The translations under genes were made by a program, and so were the position numbers. Positions 1 through 7,292 of a DNA stretch of 8,889 bases are shown here, piece after piece. The notes below the pieces were generated by a model that ran no database searches, was not told the DNA's origin, and worked only from the letters and a program-made list of their open reading frames with translations. Origin of the DNA: CAZLLV01 sp964560325 (lineage in GTDB: Bacteria > Acidobacteriota > Thermoanaerobaculia > Multivoradales > DATKCC01). Every line of letters starts with the position of its first letter. Position 1 is the stretch's first letter. The stretch is from assembly GCA_964560325.1 (NCBI GenBank), contig CAZLLV010000219.1, positions 1-8,889 on the forward strand, read 5' to 3'.

Positions 1-826
1 CGGGGGAGGTGCTGAAGGCGCCGCCGGTGACCAGCGGCCGCTTCCTGCCGGTCGCGATGTCCGCCAGGTAGATGCCGGGCGAGCCGCCGAGGTAGGACAC
101 GTAGGCCACCCCGGAGTCGTCGGCGTTCCAGGCCGGGAAGAGCGACACCGTCCGGTGGGCGGTGATCCGCCGCTCGTTCGCTCCGTCCCAGTCCATCAGG
201 TAGATCTCCTTGTCGCCGGTGCGGTCGGAGTGGAAGGCGATGGTCGTCAGGCCGAGGCCGCGCTTGCCGGTGAAGTAGAGGATCACCTCGTCGGCGAAGG
301 TGTGGCCGATGCGCCGGGCCACGTCGTGGTCGCCCCGGTAGCGCTTGCCGAGGACGAGCTGCTGGCTCGGCAGGTCGAAGACCCGGCCCTCGAAGGTGAG
401 CTTGCCCCCCTCGTCGGTGAGGCGGGCCTCGACCAGCACCTCGTTGCCGAGCGAGCGGTACTGCTCGAGGTCGCGCGAGCGCTCGCCGGTGAGCTCGAGC
501 ACGCTGAACGCCCACGGCCCCTGGATCTCGAAGATGCGGGAGGCTTCGAGGTCGTTGCGAACCGTCTCCTCGAGCTCGTCCGCGGCGCGGCTCGCGGCGG
601 CGGAGAAGGAGCCGGCGCGCTCCATCGTCGGGAAGGCGAGGCGCAGGAGCGGCCGCTGCCCCTCCTCGAGGACGATCGTCACCTCGCTCTGCTCGGTGCC
701 GCCCTCCGGCGGCTGGGCGAAGTGGGCCGGCGCGGCCGCGATCCCGATCAGTCCGATCAGGATGAGCGGCAGGAGGGCGGCCCGGCGGGAGGGGGCGCGG
801 TCGTCGGTGGCGTTCGTGGAGCGCAT
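1..826 (-). CDS. tolB: TolB, periplasmic component of Tol-Pal (partial, C-terminus outside window)
   Basis: TolB is the periplasmic beta-propeller protein that binds Pal and links the TolQRA motor to the outer membrane. The 275 codons present out of a usual 420-440 begin MRSTNATDD. A signal peptide is visible, with basic residues near 14-15, a hydrophobic core at about 16-33 and an Ala-rich end near 30-37. Residues 45-190 fit the TolB N-terminal domain, including RNDLEASRIFEI, typical of the family. From about 195 the propeller repeats start: IAFHSDRTGDKEIYLMDWDG, then FPAWNADDSGVAYVSY. The ATG at 826 lies 10 nt after the stop of the TonB/TolA-like gene. A TGAGG ribosome binding site 8 nt upstream includes that stop codon, so translation is probably coupled. 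A second ATG at 831 is out of frame. The frame stays open to the left edge, so truncation is by the window only. Identification is confident from the propeller motifs and the operon context. Confidence 0.93.
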   Translation of the reverse strand, partial: MRSTNATDDRAPSRRAALLPLILIGLIGIAAAPAHFAQPPEGGTEQSEVTIVLEEGQRPLLRLAFPTMERAGSFSAAASRAADELEETVRNDLEASRIFEIQGPWAFSVLELTGERSRDLEQYRSLGNEVLVEARLTDEGGKLTFEGRVFDLPSQQLVLGKRYRGDHDVARRIGHTFADEVILYFTGKRGLGLTTIAFHSDRTGDKEIYLMDWDGANERRITAHRTVSLFPAWNADDSGVAYVSYLGGSPGIYLADIATGRKRPLVTGGAFSTSP

Positions 827-836
827 GGCATGTACC

Positions 837-1603
837 TCAGCGTACGATCAGGTTCACCTTGAGGATGTCTTCGCGGTAGCTCGCCGGGAGCGGCGGCAGG
901 GGGGAGGCGTTCCGCACCGCGCGGAGCGCCGCCAGGTCGAAGGCACGGCTGCCGGACGATTCCCGGATCTCGACCTCGGCGATCTCGCCGTTGCGCAGCA
1001 CCCGGAAGCTGAGCAGGGTCTCGATTCCCTCGACCGGCGGCCGCACCCAGCTCTGACGGATCCTGCCGAGCATCTGGTCGAGGTAGTAGTCGTAGGTGAA
1101 GGCGCTGCCGCTCGGGCCGCTCACCTGGGCGGAGAGCGCCGAGCCTCCGGAGGCGCTGCCGGCCGGCGAGCCCCGGGGGCCGGTGCGGTCGGACGGCGGC
1201 TCGGGCGGCTGCGGGCGGCTCGGCTCCGGGGCGGGGCGCGGCGGGGGCGGCGCCGGCCGGGGTTCGGGCGCCGGCTCGGGCTCCTCGCGCGGTAGCGCCG
1301 GGATCTCCGGATCGGGCGCCTGGGGCTCGGGCTCCGGGAGGGGGGGCGGCTCCGGCTCCGGGGGCGGCGGCTCGGGCCGGGGTGGCTCCGGCCGGGGACG
1401 CTCGACCCCCAGGGCGGAGGCCGGCAGCACGTGGACCTCGACGTACTCCGGAAGCTCGCGCTCTTCCTGCGTCAGGCGGGGCAGCGCGAAGGCGGCGGTC
1501 ACCGCCAGGGCGTGGATCGCCACGGCGACCAGGGCCGCCGTCGTCTGCTGCCGGCGGACCGGCCGCGTCGCGCGCCGTTCGAGGATCGACTGGATGTCCT
1601 GCG

Positions 1604-1607
<4 letters not shown>
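837..1607 (-). CDS. TonB/TolA-like energy-transducing protein
   Basis: This protein probably plays the TolA role, spanning the periplasm and passing force from TolQR to TolB-Pal. It has 256 residues. A short basic N-terminus precedes one membrane anchor at about 22-43 (AALVAVAIHALAVTAAFALP). A Pro/Glu-rich linker fills about 68-140 and resembles TonB more than the Lys/Ala helix of enterobacterial TolA. A Gly/Ser stretch leads to a TonB/TolA C-terminal domain at about 172-256, with IRQSWVRP, LLSFRVLRNGEI and VEIRESSGSRAFDLAALRAV. The start is GTG at 1607, overlapping the tolR TGA as GTGA, with GGAG 10 nt upstream. An AUG start would lose the anchor. Position between tolR and tolB argues for a Tol function. 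A TonB serving outer-membrane receptors is the alternative, but no receptor gene is nearby. I leave the symbol blank because sequence alone does not separate tolA from tonB here. Confidence 0.88.
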
Positions 1608-2056
<449 letters not shown>

Positions 2057-2119
2057 GGTGCTACCCCCCGATACTCCGTGGAACCACGGCGGTGGCAGGA
2101 AGAGTTCGGGGGGCGGCGT

Positions 2120-2163
2120 CCCCTTTCCCCCTCGGGGGGAAGGGGAAGGAGGGGAAGAGGGGG
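2120..2163. promoter_or_regulatory. Hairpin and four-G-run tract in the tolQ-tolR spacer
   Basis: The 108-nt gap between tolQ and tolR is the only sizeable gap in the operon. Its core is a dyad: the arm CCCCTTTCCCC (2120-2130) pairs with GGGGGGAAGGGG (from 2135) to 2145 across a CTCG loop. As plus-strand RNA it has one G-U pair; in the minus-strand tol transcript that pair becomes a C-A mismatch. The right arm continues into four plus-strand G-runs of four or more (2134-2139, 2142-2145, 2151-2154, 2159-2163) with loops of 2-5 nt, which meets a G-quadruplex pattern. The G-runs lie on the template strand for tol. A role in RNA processing, pausing or setting the TolQ:TolR ratio is inference. Confidence 0.45.
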
Positions 2164-2164
2164 C

Positions 2165-2905
<741 letters not shown>

Positions 2906-2972
2906 GCCGCGGCGAAAGCTAGCACATCCCGTGCCGCCGGCCGAGCCGCGCCGACCGGCTCCGATGCGCTCG

Positions 2973-2993
2973 AAAACCGGCGCGGAGCCGGTT
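2973..2993 (-). terminator. Possible intrinsic terminator after the LOG gene
   Basis: Read on the minus strand just after the LOG stop codon, AACCGGC, loop TCCGC, then GCCGGTT can form a 7-bp stem followed by two further T (a run of four T including the stem end). The U-tract is short, so termination may be partial. A competing larger dyad, ACCGGCTCC (2954-2962) with GGAGCCGGT (2984-2992), overlaps it. Its position between LOG and tolQ suggests separate transcription units. Confidence 0.4.
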
Positions 2994-2994
2994 G

Positions 2995-3813
2995 CTACTC
3001 GGCCGCGGTCGCGTCCCGTCCGGCTTCGCCCGGAGGCTCCTCGGCCGGTGGCGGCAGCACCACCTCGTGGCGCTCCAGGAAGCGGTCCCGCTCGGCGCGT
3101 ACGATCTCGACCGCCGCTTCGACCGACTCGACCCAGTGCGCGATGTCGGCGTCGCCCGGGCTCGCGAGGCCGTTGGCGATGATCTCGGTCTCGATGAACT
3201 CGCGCAGCCCCTTCCACATCGGGCCGACGAAGATGAGCGCCCGGTCGTTCATGAGCCGGACCTGGAGGAGCTGAAGGACCATCAACGCTTCGAGCGTGGT
3301 GCCGATGCCGCCGTCGACCACGATGTAGGCGTGCGAGAGGCGGATGAAGTGGTGGAGGCGGGAGAAGAAGGTCTTGTGGGCGGCGACTTCGTCGATGAAA
3401 GGGTTCGGCTGCTCTTCGAGCGGCAGCAGGATGGTCAGGCCGAAGGAGCGGGTGTGGAATCGGTAGGCGCCCCGGCGCGCCCCTTCGTTGGCCGCCATCA
3501 TCAGGCCGGGGCCGCCGCCGGTGACGATGTCGCAGCCGGTGTAGGAGAGCTGGCGGGCGAGCTCGCGGACGCGGTCGTAGAGCTCGTCCTCGACCTGGAT
3601 GCGGCTCGATCCGAAGATCGCGACGCGGAAGTAGCGGCGCTCGATGGGGGCGCGCTGATCGACCCAGGCGATCAGGCTGTACAGCGCGTGGATGAGCCGG
3701 TCGTTGATCTGGATGATCCGGCGCCGGAAGCGGCGCCGCCAGCGGGTCCGGAAGCCTTCGCGCGGGAATGCCGGGGGCTGCGGGCTCTCTTTTCTGAGCG
3801 GGGGCGACGGCAT
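2995..3813 (-). CDS. LOG-family (lysine-decarboxylase-like, TIGR00730-type) Rossmann protein
   Basis: LOG-family proteins are Rossmann-fold enzymes. Characterised members cleave nucleoside 5'-monophosphates (cytokinin ribotides or AMP) to the free base, but many bacterial members are uncharacterised. The 272-residue form has a basic N-terminus (about 20-33, Arg-rich) and a first strand VAIFGSSR (64-71). The nucleotide-binding TGGGPGLMMAANEGA follows at 98-112, then HKTFFSR (146-152) where the family usually has an RK pair, and DGGIGTTLE (167-175), the counterpart of PGGxGTxxE. Thus the usual Pro is Asp and the usual Arg before Lys147 is His, so activity is uncertain. I chose ATG 3813. A longer form from ATG 3927 adds 38 Arg-rich residues encoded by a tandem repeat and shares a CCATGG palindrome with the divergent gene, so it is less likely. 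A -10-like TATCAT sits 9 nt upstream. Confidence 0.82.
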   Translation of the reverse strand: MPSPPLRKESPQPPAFPREGFRTRWRRRFRRRIIQINDRLIHALYSLIAWVDQRAPIERRYFRVAIFGSSRIQVEDELYDRVRELARQLSYTGCDIVTGGGPGLMMAANEGARRGAYRFHTRSFGLTILLPLEEQPNPFIDEVAAHKTFFSRLHHFIRLSHAYIVVDGGIGTTLEALMVLQLLQVRLMNDRALIFVGPMWKGLREFIETEIIANGLASPGDADIAHWVESVEAAVEIVRAERDRFLERHEVVLPPPAEEPPGEAGRDATAAE

Positions 3814-3822
3814 GGGGCAGTG

Positions 3823-3828
3823 ATGATA
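3823..3828 (-). promoter_or_regulatory. Candidate -10 box for the LOG gene
   Basis: On the minus strand TATCAT matches the -10 consensus at five of six positions and ends 9 nt before the proposed ATG at 3813. There is no convincing -35 hexamer and no Shine-Dalgarno site between it and the start, so a very short or absent leader is possible. Confidence 0.3.
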
Positions 3829-3851
3829 ACGTCCGTGGTCGTTCCGATTCT

Positions 3852-3910
3852 TCGAAGTCCAGCGCCGCTTGCGGCGCCTATCGAAGTCGAGGCGCCGCTT
3901 CCGGCGCGAA
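3852..3910. repeat. Tandem 29/30-bp imperfect direct repeat, each copy a hairpin
   Basis: Copy one is 3852-3880 and copy two 3881-3910. Both begin TCGAAGTC and continue with a GCGCCG / CGGCGC dyad around a 4-nt loop (CTTG in the first, CTTC in the second). The pair lies in the spacer between the divergent LOG and glutaredoxin-like genes and just upstream of the latter's ribosome binding site. It could be a protein-binding site or leader structure; function is unknown. Confidence 0.6.
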
Positions 3911-3925
3911 GAGGATTCGCCGTCC

Positions 3926-4465
3926 ATGGCCGAGGCCGTCGATCCGCGCTACTTCTTCAACTCCCGCCAGCACTCCGTTCCCCGGACGTCGTTCTCCGGC
4001 GCCTGGATCGACCTGGCGAGCGATCCTTCGTCGGCGCACGAGCTGATGCGTCTCGGGGTGTCGCCGCGCCGCGACCTGCCGGTGCTGACGCTCGCCGAGC
4101 CGGGCGGGCGGCTGGTGCTCTTGGGGACCCGCCTCGCGGCGGGGGAGGCGGAGCGGCTTTCGGACGGGAGCGCGGCGCCGCTGGGGGCGAACGGCCCGCG
4201 CGGGGAGGCGGGCTCGATCCGGCTCTACGGCGCGGCCTGGTGCAAGGACTGCGAGCGGCTGCGGGAGCTGCTGGCGAGGTGGGGGCGGGCGTTCGAGGAG
4301 GTGAACCTCGACCACGATCCGACGGCGGAGGCGCTGGTACTGGCCCGGAGCGGCGGTCGACGGGTCACGCCGACGCTGGTGGTCGACGACCGGATCTGGC
4401 TTTTCAATCCGCCGGTACACCTGGTGGAGCGGTTCCTGAGCCCGAACGATCGAGGGGCGGGGTAG
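3926..4465 (+). CDS. Glutaredoxin/thioredoxin-fold protein with N-terminal extension
   Basis: The C-terminal part, about 97-172, looks like a small glutaredoxin (NrdH/Grx type). It has strand SIRLYGAAW, redox motif CKDC (106-109), a helix RLRELLARWG, strand FEEVNLDHDP, the cis-Pro loop VTPTLVVDD (147-155) and a final helix VHLVERFL. It would reduce disulfides or mixed disulfides in the cytoplasm. Residues 1-95 precede this domain and I do not recognise them; PRYFFNSRQHSVPRTSFSGAW and the LPVLTLAEPGGRLVLLG stretch suggest a small folded domain. ATG 3926 gives 179 residues, with GAGG 11 nt upstream, rather distant. An upstream TTG at 3869 would add 19 Arg-rich residues out of the repeat and is disfavoured. 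The ATG sits in CCATGG. No signal peptide is seen. Divergent from the LOG gene; repeat copy A begins 10 nt after the stop. Confidence 0.78.
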   Translation: MAEAVDPRYFFNSRQHSVPRTSFSGAWIDLASDPSSAHELMRLGVSPRRDLPVLTLAEPGGRLVLLGTRLAAGEAERLSDGSAAPLGANGPRGEAGSIRLYGAAWCKDCERLRELLARWGRAFEEVNLDHDPTAEALVLARSGGRRVTPTLVVDDRIWLFNPPVHLVERFLSPNDRGAG

Positions 4466-4475
4466 GCGGAGCGAA

Positions 4476-4672
4476 CGTGCCTGCGTCGGCGGGTCCGTCC
4501 GGGGGAGCCCGCGCCTCCGGCACGGCTCGGCTGGGAGGACTTCCGCCGTAGGCCTCGCCTGGGCGCGCTTCGCGGCCGGTACGGGCGTGCACTCCGGCCA
4601 GGCGTGCCAGCTCCGCTCGCTCGACCACCTCCAGCGCGGGCTCCCCCGGACGGACCCGCTGAGGTTCGGTGG
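4476..4672 (+). repeat. Repeat element copy A (197 bp, internal 26-bp perfect inverted repeat)
   Basis: This intergenic element begins CGTGCCTGCGTCGGC and ends GGTTCGGTGG. Inside it, 4489-4514 and 4634-4659 are perfect reverse complements over 26 bp, with core GTCCGTCCGGGGGAGCCCGC, separated by 119 nt. A second copy lies reversed at 5178-5374 and is also 197 bp. Conserved between copies are the outer 59 bp (two mismatches), the central GGCCTCGCCTGGG, ACGGGCGTGC and the other arm; the rest of the centre diverges. No transposase gene and no target duplication are visible. It resembles a MITE-like or structured intergenic repeat; its nature is not known to me. Confidence 0.8.
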
Positions 4673-4711
4673 TGGATGAGAAATCACTCCGTGGCGGGGA
4701 TCGACCGCCGG

Positions 4712-4912
4712 TTACTGCTCGGCACGAAGCTCTTCCAGCAGCTGCCAGCCATCGATTCCTTCACCATGGCGGGACTGTTCTATAGATTCCTGGATGAACC
4801 GGCGTTGCTCGGCAGTCAGTGGGAAAGGTCCCTCCGGCTTTGAACCGGTTGGATCTCGCTGCTGAGGATCTTCCGTGCCGAGAGCTCCTCTTCTTTCTTT
4901 TTCCAGGCCCAT
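4712..4912 (-). CDS. Small hypothetical protein (66 aa), possibly antitoxin-like
   Basis: I do not recognise this gene firmly. From ATG 4912 it encodes 66 residues: a charged, Pro-containing N-terminal half (MGLEKERRGALGTED) and a helical C-terminal half, TAEQRRFIQESIEQSRHGEG then IDGWQLLEELRAEQ. The pattern of a helix, a Gly-containing turn and a terminal ExLEELRA helix is reminiscent of C-terminal parts of small ribbon-helix-helix or addiction-module antitoxins. That is a resemblance by eye only. Support for coding comes from AAGGTGG 9 nt upstream of the ATG and base composition closer to 57% GC by eye than to its neighbours. The frame is open to 5014, giving a 100-residue form, but that start has no better support. 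It lies inside the segment bracketed by the two repeat copies. No adjacent toxin is evident. Confidence 0.45.
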   Translation of the reverse strand: MGLEKERRGALGTEDPQQRDPTGSKPEGPFPLTAEQRRFIQESIEQSRHGEGIDGWQLLEELRAEQ

Positions 4913-4943
4913 GGTGCGGGACCACCTTAGAACAGACGACTCT

Positions 4944-4959
4944 GACAGCAACAACTGTC
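4944..4959. promoter_or_regulatory. Inverted repeat between the two small divergent ORFs
   Basis: GACAG and CTGTC are separated by CAACAA, 32 nt upstream of the 66-residue ORF. An overlapping pair AGCAA (4947-4951) and TTGCT (4963-4967) is also present. The spacing of the half-sites fits a dimeric repressor operator, for example autoregulation by an antitoxin, but this is inference. Confidence 0.3.
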
Positions 4960-4971
4960 GGATTGCTGCTA

Positions 4972-4991
4972 GCTTGGTCCCATGACCAAGC
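4972..4991 (+). promoter_or_regulatory. 8-bp perfect dyad around an ATG
   Basis: GCTTGGTC and GACCAAGC flank a CCAT loop, so the ATG at 4982 lies at the loop-stem edge. In RNA the hairpin would hold the start of the small plus-strand ORF; in DNA it could be an operator. No ribosome binding site precedes this ATG. Confidence 0.35.
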
Positions 4992-5227
4992 GTCGCTGGA
5001 CCGTCGACCGCCATGGAAAGCCATGGAAGATCACAGTGCTCTCCACCGAAGAAGCCGAGGAAGAGGACTCCAAGCTCGGGCGAGATGAGCTGGCTTCAAG
5101 AGATCCAGGAGCAGTGAGCTCGCCCCACGACGAGCGCGCCCCTTCCGGTGAGTCTTCACGATCCCCAACCTCGGACACCACCGAACCCGAGGGTCCGGCC
5201 GGGGGAGCCCGCGCCGCAGGCGGTTGA
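4982..5227 (+). CDS. Doubtful small ORF (81 aa), possible remnant ending in repeat copy B
   Basis: This frame starts MTKRRWTVDRHGKPWKITVL and continues STEEAEEEDSKLGRDELAS. The first 45 or so residues have a plausible charged composition. The rest is Ser/Pro/Glu-rich and then reads through the left part of repeat copy B (GPAGGARAAGG), which is probably not natural coding sequence. There is no Shine-Dalgarno site and the ATG is inside a hairpin. It may be a short gene whose 3' end was replaced by the repeat, or it may not be coding at all. The gene is unrecognised and no function is proposed. Confidence 0.2.
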   Translation: MTKRRWTVDRHGKPWKITVLSTEEAEEEDSKLGRDELASRDPGAVSSPHDERAPSGESSRSPTSDTTEPEGPAGGARAAGG

Positions 5228-5374
5228 GCCGGCGGCGAAAGGCAGATCCGGTGGGAGGGCACGCCCGTCCCGGGCCGCCGAGCGAACCCAGGCGAGGCCC
5301 ACGTCCGCCCGCCCACCAGCCGAGCCGTGCCGGAGGCGCGGGCTCCCCCGGACGGACCCGTCGACGTAGGCACG
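5178..5374 (-). repeat. Repeat element copy B (197 bp, reversed relative to copy A)
   Basis: The reverse complement of this stretch starts CGTGCCTACGTCGAC and ends GGTTCGGTGG like copy A. Its internal inverted repeats are 5191-5215 and 5335-5359, 25 bp with one mismatch. It has the same length and end sequences as copy A with a more divergent centre, so the two are old copies of one element rather than a recent duplication. It ends 4 nt before the -35 box of the etfBA promoter. Confidence 0.8.
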
Positions 5375-5378
5375 CAGC

Positions 5379-5407
5379 TTGACCTCCAGCCCTCGCCCCC
5401 GTACTCT
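5379..5407 (+). promoter_or_regulatory. Candidate sigma-70-type promoter for etfBA
   Basis: TTGACC (5379-5384) matches the -35 consensus at five of six positions and is followed, after exactly 17 nt, by TACTCT (5402-5407), a weaker -10. Transcription would start near 5414 and give a leader of about 74 nt before etfB. Confidence 0.5.
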
Positions 5408-5418
5408 CTGAAGGGCGT

Positions 5419-5454
5419 CCCGCGGCTCCGCGGGCGTCGATTCCCGCCGGAATC
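5419..5454 (+). promoter_or_regulatory. Two adjacent hairpins in the etfB leader
   Basis: CCCGCG/CGCGGG around GCTC (5419-5434) and GATTCC/GGAATC around CGCC (5439-5454) form two 6-bp stems 4 nt apart inside the predicted leader. No U-tract follows either, so they are not intrinsic terminators. They may stabilise the message or bind a regulator. Confidence 0.35.
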
Positions 5455-5487
5455 CCCCAAACCGATCTGCCCCGAGAGAGGTCCGCC

Positions 5488-6275
<788 letters not shown>

Positions 6276-6276
<1 letters not shown>

Positions 6277-7280
6277 TGGCGAACACCGTCTGGATCGTCG
6301 TCCAGCAGCGCGACGGCAAGCTCCACCGCATGTCGCGCGAGGCGATCGCCGCCGGCCGGAAGATCGCCGAAGCGACCGGCGGCTCGGCCGAGGCGGTGGT
6401 CCTCGGCTCGAACGTCGGCGAGCTCGCGAACGAGGTCGCCGCTCTCGGCGTCTCGGCCGTCCACGTCGCCGACGCGCCCGCGCTCGAGGGGTACACCCCG
6501 GGCGCCTACGTCGGCGCGCTCGCGCCGGCCGTCCGCGCCGCCGCCCCCGCGTTCGTCGTCTTCCCGCACACCTACCAGACCGTCGACTACTTCGCCCGCC
6601 TGGCGCAGGAGACCGGCTCCGCCCTGGTGCCGGAGATCGTCGGCTTCGAGCCGGGCTCCGGCTCGGAGGGGGGCGGCATCCTCTGGCACCGGCCGGTGCT
6701 CGGCGGCAAGCTGCGCTCGAAGTCGCGGGTCAAGGGCGAAGGGACCGTCCTCGTCTCGGTCCAGTCCGGCGCGTTTCAGCTCGCCGCGGGCGGCGACGAC
6801 GGCTCGGCCCCGGTCGGCGAGCTGCCCGGCGCCGACCTCGCTTCGGTCCAGCCCGATCGGGAGATCTTGGAGATCGAGGAGGTCTCCGGCGACACGGTCG
6901 ACCTGACGAAGGCGGACGTGATCGTCGCCGTCGGCCGCGGCATCGGCGGGCCGGACAACATGGGGCCGGTCGAGGAGCTGGCGAAGGCGCTCGGCGCGGA
7001 CATCGGCGCCAGCCGGCCGGTGATCGACAGCGAGTGGCTGCCGCGCGACCGGCAGATCGGCTCGAGCGGCCAGACGGTGGCGCCCAAGCTCTACGTCGCG
7101 CTCGCCATCTCGGGCGCCATCCAGCACACGGTCGGCATGAAGGGCGCCGGCACGGTGGTGGCGATCATCCAGGACCCGAACGCGCCGATCTTCAACCTCG
7201 CCGACTACGGCTGGGTGGGCGACGTGCACGAGATCCTGCCGGCCCTGACCGCGGCGGTGAAGGAGGCGAAGGGAGTGTGA
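6276..7280 (+). CDS. etfA: Electron transfer flavoprotein subunit alpha (EtfA/FixB family)
   Basis: EtfA binds the FAD of the ETF heterodimer. It has 334 residues: an N-terminal adenine-hydrolase-like domain (about 3-200) and the FAD domain (about 205-334). The latter shows ADVIVAVGRGIGGPDN (213-228), GASRPVIDSEWL (244-255), GSSGQTVAPKLYVA (262-275), ISGAIQHTVGMKGAG (278-292), and DPNAPIFNLADYGWVGD (300-316). Arg247, Ser279-Gly280, Gln283-His284 and Asp310 are in the expected places. Two positions differ from mitochondrial-type EtfA: GQTG is replaced by GSSG, and AINKD is AIIQD, replacing an Asn that contacts FAD in the human protein. ATG 6276 shares its A with the etfB stop, and GAGG lies 8 nt upstream. 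Cotranscribed with etfB; convergent with the methyltransferase, 12 nt between stops. Confidence 0.95.
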
Positions 7281-7292
7281 TCGCGTCGCCCA

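Noticed and set aside
1336..1393. G-run cluster on the plus strand within the TonB/TolA-like gene
   Set aside because: The G-runs follow from Pro, Glu and Gly codons of the Pro-rich linker on the minus strand and the loops are long, so no separate G-quadruplex claim is justified.
2906..3217. Upstream in-frame extension of tolQ to 350 residues
   Set aside because: The extension lies inside the LOG gene, is Arg/Gly-rich and has no similarity to TolQ. In sequence this GC-rich, long spurious frames are common, and the 246-residue form matches the family length.
4489..5359. CRISPR array, because the same core sequence recurs four times
   Set aside because: The copies alternate in orientation, with irregular spacing of about 120 to 530 nt and conserved flanks. 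There are no regular spacers and no cas genes.
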